This document shows, in pieces, positions 17,792 through 25,437 of a stretch of DNA of 48,858 nucleotides. Below the pieces are notes generated by a model. It searched no databases and was not told the DNA's origin. It was given only the letters and a program-made list of their open reading frames with translations. Each line of letters opens with the position of its first letter. Position 1 is the first letter of the stretch. Source of the stretch: Candidatus Rifleibacteriota bacterium (lineage in GTDB: Bacteria; Riflebacteria; Ozemobacteria; Ozemobacterales; Ozemobacteraceae); NCBI GenBank assembly GCA_029564115.1, contig JAKQQP010000271.1, forward strand, positions 1 to 48,858, read 5' to 3'. Position numbers and translations under genes: made by a program.

Positions 17792-18120
17792 ACCTATATC
17801 TTACAGCATAAACTCTCTACCATCAATACTAATCCGCAAGGATCAGGGCAACCCGTAAGCGCAGTCGCCAGAAATAACATTTTATCCATATGGCAAAAAC
17901 TCGCTGATCGATTGGTTTTCTGAATTTCAGGTCGCACAATTTTGCAGCCGCTATTTATAATAGTTCCGGTCAACGATATCCAGCTGTATAGCTGTCTGCA
18001 CAAGCCTGCTCCCCAATTACTATCTCTAACCACTAACCAGTAATTTTATGTAGTTTGCGGCAGAAAGTTTGAAAGTGCAGTATAATTTGACAAAAGAGAC
18101 CTCTGACATGGGAGATCAAT
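17792..18120. other. Divergent intergenic region, 329 bases
   Basis: Lies between the minus-strand DUF1343 gene and the plus-strand amrB gene. It holds the candidate minus-strand promoter near 17798-17826 and a TATAAT box at 18081-18086 ahead of amrB, with no good -35. Short frames inside it (for example 17794-18033 on the minus strand) have no ribosome site, no pilin-like or other family features and a composition unlike coding DNA. No tRNA or other RNA fold was seen. Confidence 0.6.
17798..17826 (-). promoter_or_regulatory. Candidate promoter abutting the DUF1343 start codon
   Basis: On the minus strand TTGATG (17821-17826) and TAAGAT (17798-17803) are separated by 17 bases. The predicted start of transcription falls at or next to the ATG at 17791, which would give a leaderless or nearly leaderless message. 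Confidence 0.35.
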
Positions 18121-18969
18121 ATGATTCGTGAACCTGTTGTAGCCGGAAGATTCTACGAAGCTGATGCAGCAGTTCTTAAAAAACAGCTTGATGCATGCCT
18201 GAATCATAAGCTGGGCGCTGCCGGCGCGACTGTCATTTCTGACGGCAGGCTGGCCGGTTTTATCGCTCCGCACGCGGGCTTTATCTTCAGCGGCCCTGTT
18301 GCAACACATGCATATGCGAGAATGGCCAGCGAAAAGACAGTTCCAGACACAATCATAATTCTTGGGCCCAAGCATACACATTACGGTGCCGATTTCTCGA
18401 TCAGCGCCGCCTCTGCCTGGAAAACCCCCCTTGGCACCCTCGAGGTCGACCACGAGCTCAGAGATAGACTGCTCGCCGATGAAAGCTTGTTTGAAGCTGA
18501 CAATGACGCCCATGCGCTCGAACATTCTATCGAGGTGCAATTGCCTTTTATTCAGCACTTTTCACGGGTTGCGCCCAGAATTTTGCCGATAGCCTTGCAT
18601 TATACCTCGTTTGCCAAAATTGGCCGCATTGCCGGAAGTATCAGCCGAGTCATCGCAGCTGCGAAAGACCGCCATATCATGCTGATAGCAAGCTCTGATT
18701 TTTCTCATGAAACCCCTCGAGATGAAGCTTACCGCATAGATCGCGAGGTTATCGACAGAATTCTTGCCCTTGACGCTCAGGGCGTTTACAATATGATTAT
18801 CGATGAAGAGCGCTCTGTGTGCGGTGTTATCCCGATAAGCGTGTTGTTGCAGATTCTGAGCGGTATCCCGGTTCATGCCAGTTTATTGAAATATGCGACC
18901 TCAATGGATATTATGCGTCATGAACGCGGCGTTGGTTATGCAGCCGTAATTTTTGAGGAAAAAGCATGA
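18121..18969 (+). CDS. amrB: AmmeMemoRadiSam system protein B (MEMO1 family)
   Basis: A 282-residue protein with full MEMO1-family layout: start IREPVVAGRFYEAD, APHAGFIFSGPVATHAY, an ILGPKHTHYG loop, EHSIEVQLPFIQ, ASSDFSHET and SVCGVIP. The His, Asp/His and Cys residues that form the metal- or dioxygenase-like pocket of human MEMO1 are present. In bacteria this protein (AmmeMemoRadiSam B) usually sits with AmmA and a radical SAM protein, whose joint reaction is not well established. Neither partner is here. GGGAG lies 6 bases before the ATG. The stop overlaps the next gene by four bases. Confidence 0.9.
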   Translation: MIREPVVAGRFYEADAAVLKKQLDACLNHKLGAAGATVISDGRLAGFIAPHAGFIFSGPVATHAYARMASEKTVPDTIIILGPKHTHYGADFSISAASAWKTPLGTLEVDHELRDRLLADESLFEADNDAHALEHSIEVQLPFIQHFSRVAPRILPIALHYTSFAKIGRIAGSISRVIAAAKDRHIMLIASSDFSHETPRDEAYRIDREVIDRILALDAQGVYNMIIDEERSVCGVIPISVLLQILSGIPVHASLLKYATSMDIMRHERGVGYAAVIFEEKA

Positions 18970-19205
18970 CACCTTTTGAAGTTGGTATTCTCGCCGGCAT
19001 GATCTGGGCATTTGCCCTGATAGTCTGGACATTGACCGAACTCACCAGCGGTGAACCCAGTCCATGGCTGATGCTGGTTGCCTATATCTACGAAGGTTTC
19101 AACTTCACTCCCGCCGGTATTCTCAAAGGCGCCGGCTGGGCTTTCGCCGACGGATTCATCTCAGGCTACGTCATCAGCTTCATCATTCAATGGCTGATGC
19201 ACTGA
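18966..19205 (+). CDS. Small two-span membrane protein, holin-like
   Basis: A 79-residue protein with two hydrophobic helices (about 6-27 and 54-77). The GAGWAFADGFISGYVISF stretch resembles the G-x-x-W-G-F-x-D-G motif of a short chromosomal family often labelled bacteriophage holin; no phage genes are near. Its ATG overlaps the amrB stop by four bases (ATGA), so the two proteins are probably made together, which argues against a phage origin. It may form or regulate a small membrane channel, but nothing beyond the resemblance supports that. Confidence 0.7.
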   Translation: MTPFEVGILAGMIWAFALIVWTLTELTSGEPSPWLMLVAYIYEGFNFTPAGILKGAGWAFADGFISGYVISFIIQWLMH

Positions 19206-19247
19206 CGCCCCAAAAATTCTGCTCATTACCCTTTACTCTCATCAAAG

Positions 19248-19398
19248 TCTATCCGTGTTCATCTGTGGTCTCTCTCCCTCTCTCTTTCTTTCTTTCTCTT
19301 TCTTTCTCTTTTTCGCCTCTTCCTTATCTTGCTCTTATCTGAGTCTATCCGAGTTCATCCGCGGCCTCTCTCTTTCTCTTTCTTATCTGCGTCTATCC
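19248..19398. repeat. Pyrimidine-rich low-complexity spacer with imperfect direct repeats
   Basis: Between the convergent genes ending at 19205 and 19402 the plus strand is almost pure C/T over long stretches (CTCTTT runs). Embedded are two 30-base copies starting GTCTATCC at 19248 and 19343 (26 of 30 bases equal). An 18-base pair at 19333-19350 and 19381-19398 shares 17 bases. The GTCTATCC-GTGTTCATC phrase resembles dispersed intergenic repeats I have seen in many unrelated bacterial genomes. No hairpin terminator is evident. Confidence 0.6.
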
Positions 19399-19401
19399 TG
19401 T

Positions 19402-20712
19402 TTAAAATGAGAAGTTCCCGGAAACCTCCAGCCGCCGTTCTCTGTAATAGTCGTGCAGACGATCGCCCAGCGAGGCAAAAAGATTGCCCGTCGCGAAACG
19501 ATAGTTAAAAAAAACTGTCGCTCCGGCACCGGTTTCGTCAAAGCTGCCGCTGTTGTCGAACCTGTATTGGCTGAGCATATAGCTTGCGTCGATTCCCCAC
19601 CACCAGTTGGCACCGACTGTTTTTTCCCAGGCAAGTGTGAGTTCAGCGCCTTTGTGGTCTGAAGGTGCCCAGTAAACGAGGGCATTGCCGTTTTCATCAG
19701 CCTGGTTTTCATAACTGGCCTGATAAAATTTGAGGGTAGTGGTCAAGAGCGGCGAGTTTTGGTAAAAAATTGCATGAATCAGTTCGCTGTCGTAACGTCG
19801 CCTGGCATTGCCATCCGACAGATCTGCGAATGTGACGGTCTGTACGGCCCGTGTTCTTCGGTGCAGATCGCCAAAGAAGCTGATGCCGGTGGAGCGCTCG
19901 CTAAGACGGTTTTGCACGGTGAACAGATTGTCTTTATAGCTATATTTGGCAGTACGCAGCCCGAGTTTGAGGTTATCGGTGCCGCTGATTCCCTGAATTG
20001 AGTAACCGCCGACACTGTCACCCCCCGGAAAAATTTCAGGAGCATAGGTGAGCGAAAAGCTGGTTATTTCATCGGCCTGATAATTCATGGTGCCTGAATA
20101 GACCTGGCTGCTTACAGATTTTCCGTTGTCTTCGTGAGACCAGTTCTCGAATCTGTAATTGGCGGTGATTTTTCGATAGGTTTCCGAGGGAAAATGCCCG
20201 CCGATAGCTGAGACAATCTCGAGCAGCCCGCGATCGTCTTCGCGAATACTCAGGCCAATTGTTCCCTCAGTCTGCAGTTTGCGCTTGTAGATGTCCATCT
20301 GCGACCTGTTGTAGTCAGCCAGTGTGTGGAACCTGTGGGTGTTTTCCATGTAGTTTTTGGCCAGATTGAATTCACCAGACTGGTAATGCACCATGACCAG
20401 GCCATGAGTAGCGCGAAGATTTTTTGGGGAAATTTCGAGGGCCATTTCGTAAAATCTTCTGGCCTCTTCAAGGTTGCCTTGTGACATGCGCAGGTCGGCG
20501 AGTTCCAGGTAAGCTTCCAGGCGGGTTGGTTCTCTGGTGAGTTTTTCGATAGCAAGATCGCGCTCGACTGCCTGAAGATTACGCAGCTCCCGGCTAAGGC
20601 TGTCGGGGCTGTCAAATTCTGGAAGAACAACATTGAATGGTTGCGCCGAACAGAATGTCGCAACCATGAAAAAACCCGACAACAGAAGCAATATCGATAG
20701 TTTTGCGTGCAT
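19402..20712 (-). CDS. TPR protein with C-terminal outer-membrane beta-barrel
   Basis: A 436-residue exported protein. Signal peptide ends near FCSA-Q. Residues about 50-140 carry two to three TPR units (EAYLELADLRMSQGNLEEA, ARRFYEMALEISPKNLRA). From about 150 to the end the sequence alternates polar and hydrophobic residues with aromatic girdles (YRFENWSH, YSGTMNYQ, WWWGIDASYML) and finishes VSGNFSF, the terminal Phe being the usual BAM signal. This layout recalls the C-terminal half of cellulose exporter BcsC and related TPR-porins, although no polymer synthase is nearby. ATG 20712 has no strong ribosome site. A terminator lies directly upstream, so it needs its own promoter or low read-through. 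Confidence 0.75.
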   Translation of the reverse strand: MHAKLSILLLLSGFFMVATFCSAQPFNVVLPEFDSPDSLSRELRNLQAVERDLAIEKLTREPTRLEAYLELADLRMSQGNLEEARRFYEMALEISPKNLRATHGLVMVHYQSGEFNLAKNYMENTHRFHTLADYNRSQMDIYKRKLQTEGTIGLSIREDDRGLLEIVSAIGGHFPSETYRKITANYRFENWSHEDNGKSVSSQVYSGTMNYQADEITSFSLTYAPEIFPGGDSVGGYSIQGISGTDNLKLGLRTAKYSYKDNLFTVQNRLSERSTGISFFGDLHRRTRAVQTVTFADLSDGNARRRYDSELIHAIFYQNSPLLTTTLKFYQASYENQADENGNALVYWAPSDHKGAELTLAWEKTVGANWWWGIDASYMLSQYRFDNSGSFDETGAGATVFFNYRFATGNLFASLGDRLHDYYRERRLEVSGNFSF

Positions 20713-20752
20713 GCGCTTTAGTTATCGGCACGATACCGCTCTTTTCATAAAT

Positions 20753-20786
20753 AAAAAAGGGCCGCTCACCGTGAGCAGCCCTTTTT
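20753..20786 (-). terminator. Intrinsic terminator of the 20801-21799 gene
   Basis: A 15-bp stem (20754-20768 with 20772-20786, one mismatch) and a three-base loop, flanked by T runs on both strands. It lies just after the stop codon at 20801 on the minus strand and can act in both directions. Confidence 0.85.
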
Positions 20787-20800
20787 GTGAAAAAACAGTA

Positions 20801-21799
20801 TTATTCGCGTTCGGGTTCTTCTACTTCAACACCACCCTGTTTTTTGAGTTCTTCAACTCTCTGCTCCATTTTTTTCTTGATTTCTTCAAGTTTGGCTTTG
20901 GGAACGTCGAGGCTGATCTGAACAGTTGTTTCGTTGGCGTTCAACTTGATCATGTTCATGATTTCGGCTGCTTCGGGAGCCTGGGCGGCAAACATCTTCA
21001 GCATGGCCAGGAAGCCATTGAGAGCAGTCATGACGTTTTCAACGTTTTCTTTCTTGTCAACTTCGCCGTTGAAATTGAAAATGATGTTTTCGCCATGGGT
21101 GAAACCGAAGAAGAAATAGTTGAGGGCGGCCAGAGGAGCAGCTTGAGGGTTCTGTTTTACTTTTTCTTTGAGTTCGGCTGGGATCATGCCGGCGCCGCTG
21201 ATAGTAGCCTGTGCGTCAAGTTTCTGAAGAATTGCATAGAAATCTTTTCTGGCGGTTACAGCCTGGCCTTTGCCGAGCTTGATTTCTTTTACTGCGTTTA
21301 CGCCGGGTTCAGCGCCGACAACGGCGGTGTTGGCATCGAGGAAAAGGCCGAAACCTTCTTTTTTGTTCTTGGGAACAATGGCGTCGAAACCGTCGATTTT
21401 AGTGATTTCAACATCTTTGGCAGCGTTTTCGTCAGCTTTGATGGCTTCAGTGATTTTGGCGGGGTCGAATTTGCCTTCGATGATAGCGCCGGCCATCTGA
21501 GCGGGGTTGGTCGGGTCGACCTTGCCTGATGTGAAAACCACAAACTGATTGAGGCCTTCCATGGGGTTGAAGCCGGTTTTGCTCATGAATTCTTCATAAG
21601 CTTTTTTCTGTTCGGGTGATTTTTCGAGGCTGTCTTCAAGAGCTTTTTTTACTTCAGGTGTAGAAAGGAACTTGGCGACATTGACCTGAAATACAAAGTC
21701 AGCATCCTGCGGAATGAGCTGCATCAAGTCGGCGGAAAAAACCGCTGAGCCGGTGAAAGCAACCAGAAGGGCGGCCACAAGCATAAGCTTTTTGAACAT
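20801..21799 (-). CDS. Secreted protein of unknown function, probably abundant
   Basis: A 332-residue protein with a clear signal peptide (cleavage near VFSA-D). The mature part is rich in Lys, Glu and Ala and poor in Cys, with PQDADFVFQVNVAKFL near the start and a charged coiled-coil-like C-terminus (LEEIKKKMEQRVEELKKQ). The opening resembles proteins that begin with a self-contained 'P-x-D-(A/S)-x-x-(V/F)' strand, as in DUF3352-like exported proteins, but the match is weak. GAGGAG sits 7 bases before the ATG, a near-consensus promoter precedes it and a terminator follows, so it is a strongly expressed single-gene unit. Function is not recognised. Confidence 0.75.
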   Translation of the reverse strand: MFKKLMLVAALLVAFTGSAVFSADLMQLIPQDADFVFQVNVAKFLSTPEVKKALEDSLEKSPEQKKAYEEFMSKTGFNPMEGLNQFVVFTSGKVDPTNPAQMAGAIIEGKFDPAKITEAIKADENAAKDVEITKIDGFDAIVPKNKKEGFGLFLDANTAVVGAEPGVNAVKEIKLGKGQAVTARKDFYAILQKLDAQATISGAGMIPAELKEKVKQNPQAAPLAALNYFFFGFTHGENIIFNFNGEVDKKENVENVMTALNGFLAMLKMFAAQAPEAAEIMNMIKLNANETTVQISLDVPKAKLEEIKKKMEQRVEELKKQGGVEVEEPERE

Positions 21800-21851
21800 A
21801 TTCTAACTCCTCATTTTTCTTCTACGTAAAAATTTCTCAAAGTCTCTGGGC

Positions 21852-21880
21852 ATGATATCCCTGCTCCTCGATAATGTCAA
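21852..21880 (-). promoter_or_regulatory. Strong sigma-70 promoter of the 20801-21799 gene
   Basis: On the minus strand a perfect TTGACA (21875-21880) and TATCAT (21852-21857) are 17 bases apart, leaving a leader of about 45 bases before the ATG at 21799. Confidence 0.75.
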
Positions 21881-21942
21881 GTTTCGTAAACTATGTGGTG
21901 GGCGCAAATCTGGTCTGGTTTTCTTTTGTCTTGCAGGCGGTA

Positions 21943-21972
21943 TTGAATCAGAGGTGGCGCTTGTGGTAGCAT
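21943..21972 (+). promoter_or_regulatory. Candidate promoter for the accB-like gene
   Basis: TTGAAT (21943-21948) and TAGCAT (21967-21972) with an 18-base spacer, about 36 bases before the ATG at 22009. A moderate match. Confidence 0.35.
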
Positions 21973-22008
21973 GGCCTGCCTGAAAATATTAAGAACAGGA
22001 ATAGTAAA

Positions 22009-22419
22009 ATGGAAGCAGAACAGATTAGAAAACTTTACCAGGCTATGTCCGAGAATGGGTTTTCCAGCCTGGAACTCGAACTTGGCGAAACGGACAGAGT
22101 TCGCATTGCCCTTGATACTCAGCAGGAAAGTATTCCGGCTGACGTTCTGGCTGATCTGGCCATGGTAGATGATGATGAGCCTGCGATGGGTACTCAGGTC
22201 GAAATCAGATCTGATAAAGTTGGGACTTTTTCGTTTGCCGGTCGCACCCTGCAGACTGGAGATCGCATCAAAAAAGGCGAAGTTATCGGCGTTGTCAAGG
22301 GTATCAGCTTTCAGGATCGCATAAAATGCTCATTAGACGGCGTAATTAGTCAGGTCGAAGTGGCAGAAGGTGCTATGGTCGACTACGGCCGTCTGCTCTT
22401 TCTTGTAAGTATAGACTGA
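22009..22419 (+). CDS. AccB-like biotin/lipoyl-domain protein lacking the biotinyl lysine
   Basis: A 136-residue protein laid out like the biotin carboxyl carrier subunit of acetyl-CoA carboxylase. The N-terminal helix and strand (EQIRKLYQAMSENGFSSLEL) are AccB-like, followed by a linker and then a biotinyl/lipoyl fold (about 60-136) with GDRIKKGEVIG before the hairpin turn. The turn that normally reads E-A-M-K-M is K-G-I-S-F here: Ser 100 stands where the biotin-accepting Lys belongs. It therefore cannot carry biotin at the usual site. AGGA lies 8 bases upstream. accC follows 61 bases downstream, so it is the accB of this pair by position. It could be a structural or regulatory subunit like plant BADC proteins. 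Confidence 0.85.
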   Translation: MEAEQIRKLYQAMSENGFSSLELELGETDRVRIALDTQQESIPADVLADLAMVDDDEPAMGTQVEIRSDKVGTFSFAGRTLQTGDRIKKGEVIGVVKGISFQDRIKCSLDGVISQVEVAEGAMVDYGRLLFLVSID

Positions 22420-22480
22420 TCAGATTGTTGCGCAGCAGCTTTTTTGTATTTCAACTTTGCACAGGAGAAACAAAACCTAG

Positions 22481-23887
22481 ATGTTTTCTAAAATTTTGAT
22501 TGCAAACCGTGGCGAGATCGCCGTTAGAATTATCAGAACCTGCAAAAGAATGGGCGTTGCCACCGTTGCTGTATACTCTGAGGCAGATCAGAACGCGTTA
22601 CATGTCAAGCTCGCTGATGAAGCCTATTGTATTGGTCCTGCCCGCCCGGACCTCTCCTATCTCAATATCCCCAATATTCTTTCTGTGGCACATGCCACCA
22701 ATTGTGAAGCCATCCACCCCGGCTACGGTTTTCTGTCCGAGAACCCCAGTTTTGCTGAAATCGTCGAAAAATGCGGTTTTGTCTTCATCGGTCCCGATCA
22801 CCGGGCCATCGAAAGGATGGGGCAAAAGTCTGTGGCCCGTGATCTGATGATCAGGTCAGGGGTTCCGGTTATGCCTGGTTCGCAGGGCAGCGTCGAAAAA
22901 GTCGAAGATGCTCTCGAAATAGCCAGGTCAGTAGGCTTTCCCGTTCTGGTAAAAGCTACTTCCGGTGGCGGCGGCAAGGGTATGCGACTGGTCGAAAAAG
23001 AAGAGGACTTTGCCGGGCTTTTCAGAATGGCGCAGGGCGAAGCCGAAGCCTCGTTCGGTGATAAGAGGGTTTATGTCGAAAAGTATATGCGCAACCCCCG
23101 CCACATCGAGGTTCAGATCATTGCCGACCGGCATGGCAAGGTTGTGGCACTTGGCGAACGTGAATGCTCTATTCAGCGCCGCCATCAAAAGCTTATCGAA
23201 GAATCTCCATCGCCGGCAGTTTCCCCCGAATTGCGCAGTCGTCTGGCAGAAACGGCGGTTAAGGCAGCTAAGGCCATAAATTACCACAATGCCGGTACCA
23301 TCGAGTTTTTGCTCGATGCCGATGGTAACTTCTTTTTTATGGAAATGAACACGAGACTGCAGGTAGAGCACCCGGTGACCGAGATGGTATGCAACTTTGA
23401 CCTGGTTGAATTGCAGCTGAGGGTGGCGGCCGGCGAACAACTTCCCATAGAGGGCGAGCTGGTCGAGCCTGATGGTTGGGCAATCGAGTGTCGTGTCAAT
23501 GCCGAAGATCCGGCGATGTCTTTTATACCATGCCCTGGAAAAATCGAAAAATATCTGGTGCCTGGTGGCCCATGGGTCAGGGTTGACTCTGCCGCTTATC
23601 AGGGTTATCTGATCAGCTCTAACTACGATTCTATGGTTGCCAAGCTGATTGTTTGGGGTCGAAATCGTGAAGAAGCGATGGATCGAATGCTGTCGGCTCT
23701 CGCAGAGTATGAAATAAAGGGCATCGAGACTACCATTCCGTTTCACGAATTTGTGCTGCGCCACTCCGAATTTCGTTCCGGGAACTTTTCAACCAGCTTT
23801 GTCGATCGCAATTTCGCATCTTTTATAAAAGAGCGTGAAGAAATTGCAAAAAACACGGCAAAAAAAGACAAGGCTGTGACTGTTTGA
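22481..23887 (+). CDS. accC: Acetyl-CoA carboxylase, biotin carboxylase subunit
   Basis: A 468-residue biotin carboxylase, which carboxylates biotin on the carrier protein using ATP and bicarbonate as the first step of malonyl-CoA and fatty acid synthesis. All landmarks are present: FSKILIANRGEIAVRIIRT at the start, HPGYGFLSENPSFA, the ATP-grasp glycine loop SGGGGKGM, ECSIQRRHQKLIEESPS, and the catalytic MNTRLQVEHPVTE. C-terminal 20 residues are a variable charged tail. AGGAG lies 13 bases before the ATG, which is long. It follows the accB-like gene whose carrier lysine is missing, so a second carrier elsewhere is expected. Confidence 0.96.
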   Translation: MFSKILIANRGEIAVRIIRTCKRMGVATVAVYSEADQNALHVKLADEAYCIGPARPDLSYLNIPNILSVAHATNCEAIHPGYGFLSENPSFAEIVEKCGFVFIGPDHRAIERMGQKSVARDLMIRSGVPVMPGSQGSVEKVEDALEIARSVGFPVLVKATSGGGGKGMRLVEKEEDFAGLFRMAQGEAEASFGDKRVYVEKYMRNPRHIEVQIIADRHGKVVALGERECSIQRRHQKLIEESPSPAVSPELRSRLAETAVKAAKAINYHNAGTIEFLLDADGNFFFMEMNTRLQVEHPVTEMVCNFDLVELQLRVAAGEQLPIEGELVEPDGWAIECRVNAEDPAMSFIPCPGKIEKYLVPGGPWVRVDSAAYQGYLISSNYDSMVAKLIVWGRNREEAMDRMLSALAEYEIKGIETTIPFHEFVLRHSEFRSGNFSTSFVDRNFASFIKEREEIAKNTAKKDKAVTV

Positions 23888-23891
23888 ATAA

Positions 23892-25127
23892 ATGAATCTT
23901 TTCAAACCAGAAATTCCTTTTCCCGCCAAGGTGCTGAGCGTCAACGATTTGACGCGGCATCTAAAAGGCCTGATCGAAAACGACAAACTGCTCGCCGGCG
24001 TCTGGATTCAGGGAGAAATCTCAAATCTGGTGAAAGCTGCTTCGGGGCATTGCTATTTCACGCTCAAAGATGATCAGGCCATTATCAAAGCAGCACTCTG
24101 GGCCGGAAATCGACGTCGTATCGCCGTTGACTTCAAAAATGGCGATTTTGTCATGGTTTTTGGCGGTTTGTCGGTATATCCTCCCAGAGGTGAATACCAG
24201 ATTACCGTCCAGGATTTACGGCCCGCCGGCATTGGCGCTCTTTACGAAGCCTTTGAAAAGCTGAAGAAAAAACTTCAGGCGGAAGGACTTTTCGATAGCG
24301 AGCGCAAATTGCCGCTGCCGTTTCTGCCAAAAGGTGTCGGTATTGTAACTTCGCCGCGTGGAGCTGTAGTTCAGGATATTTTCCGGGTTATCCGCCGCCG
24401 GTTTCCAAACATGTCGCTGTTTCTGGTGCCGGTCAAGGTTCAGGGTGAAGGTGCCGCCGCCGAAATTGTCGCTGGTATCGAGCGCTTAAACCATGATTCG
24501 CGGGTTGATGTGATTATTCTTGCCCGTGGTGGCGGAAGCCTTGAAGACCTCTGGGCTTTCAACGAAGAGCCGGTTGCCAGGGCGATAAGCGCCTCACAGA
24601 AACCGATAGTTTCAGCTGTAGGGCATGAAACTGATACAACCATTGCCGATATGGTCGCAGATCGCCGGGCGGCAACTCCCTCTGTGGCAGGGGAACTCGT
24701 GGTTCCGGTCAAAGCGGAACTTGTCGATTTCATTGCTCGCCAGAAGAGAAGACTCGAGAGGTCGATAACTTCGCTGCTGCAGGTGCAGAGACAGCGGTTT
24801 CTACGTGCCTCTTCCTGCAGGTTTCTCGTGAAACCTCAGCTGCTGATTGCCGAACGCCGTAACACAGTCATGAACCTGGCCCGAGATCTTGAAGCCAGGT
24901 TTATGCGCTTTTACGACAAAAAAAATCATCAGACGGCTCTGCTCAGAGCACGGTTCGAAACCCTTGACCCCATGAAACCCCTCAAAAGAGGATACAGCAT
25001 GGTGACGGACGATTCTGGAAAAGTTCTGAATTCCATGAAACCCTTGCAGACTGGTCAGAAACTGCATTTACACTTTGCTGACGGGCAGGCGGCCGTAACT
25101 GTCGATCAGTTGCGGACTAACGATTAA
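23892..25127 (+). CDS. xseA: Exodeoxyribonuclease VII large subunit
   Basis: A 411-residue XseA, the catalytic subunit of the single-strand-specific exonuclease VII. An N-terminal OB fold (VWIQGEISNLVKAASGHCYF) is followed by the nuclease domain with GIVTSPRGAVVQDI, ARGGGSLEDLWAFNEE and the GHETDTTIADMVAD catalytic region, then a coiled-coil stalk and a C-terminal segment (LKRGYSMVTDDSG). It begins 4 bases after accC and is followed by xseB 13 bases on, so the whole run is probably one transcript. Confidence 0.96.
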   Translation: MNLFKPEIPFPAKVLSVNDLTRHLKGLIENDKLLAGVWIQGEISNLVKAASGHCYFTLKDDQAIIKAALWAGNRRRIAVDFKNGDFVMVFGGLSVYPPRGEYQITVQDLRPAGIGALYEAFEKLKKKLQAEGLFDSERKLPLPFLPKGVGIVTSPRGAVVQDIFRVIRRRFPNMSLFLVPVKVQGEGAAAEIVAGIERLNHDSRVDVIILARGGGSLEDLWAFNEEPVARAISASQKPIVSAVGHETDTTIADMVADRRAATPSVAGELVVPVKAELVDFIARQKRRLERSITSLLQVQRQRFLRASSCRFLVKPQLLIAERRNTVMNLARDLEARFMRFYDKKNHQTALLRARFETLDPMKPLKRGYSMVTDDSGKVLNSMKPLQTGQKLHLHFADGQAAVTVDQLRTND

Positions 25128-25140
25128 GGAGCATATCAAG

Positions 25141-25431
25141 ATGCCTAAAATTAACGAAAAAGAAGTGGCAGAGCTTATTGGGCTCACCCAGGAACAAATT
25201 GACCAGTTGAGCTACGAATCGGCAATGCAGAAGCTGGAACTGGTTGTTGAAGCTCTTGAACAAGAGGGAACACCCCTGCAGCTCGGGTTGAAACTTTTCC
25301 AGACCGGTAATGCTCTGGCAAAAAAATGTGGTCTGGCTCTCGATGCCGCTGAAGAATTCATGCTGCAGCTGCGTGGCAGTATTGAAAACCCCTCAGAAGC
25401 TCCTTTCGACCCAGAAAAAGACGGAAGATAA
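25141..25431 (+). CDS. xseB: Exodeoxyribonuclease VII small subunit
   Basis: A 96-residue protein. The XseB core is LSYESAMQKLELVVEALEQEG, TPLQLGLKLFQTGNALAKKC and a final helix. The first ~20 residues (EVAELIGLTQEQIDQ) are an extension beyond the usual 60-80-residue XseB. AAGGAG lies 9 bases before the ATG. Small subunits wrap around the XseA stalk in several copies. It sits directly after xseA and six bases before ispA, a common arrangement. Confidence 0.93.
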   Translation: MPKINEKEVAELIGLTQEQIDQLSYESAMQKLELVVEALEQEGTPLQLGLKLFQTGNALAKKCGLALDAAEEFMLQLRGSIENPSEAPFDPEKDGR

Positions 25432-25437
25432 GTTGCG

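Noticed and set aside
17794..18033. A 79-codon minus-strand frame in the intergenic region
   Set aside because: No ribosome site and no recognisable feature, and it covers the promoter region of the DUF1343 gene.
18966..19205. Prophage remnant suggested by the holin-like protein
   Set aside because: No other phage gene is present and the gene overlaps amrB by four bases.
19248..19398. A CRISPR-like array in the repeat spacer
   Set aside because: Copies are few, imperfect and unevenly spaced, and no cas gene is near.
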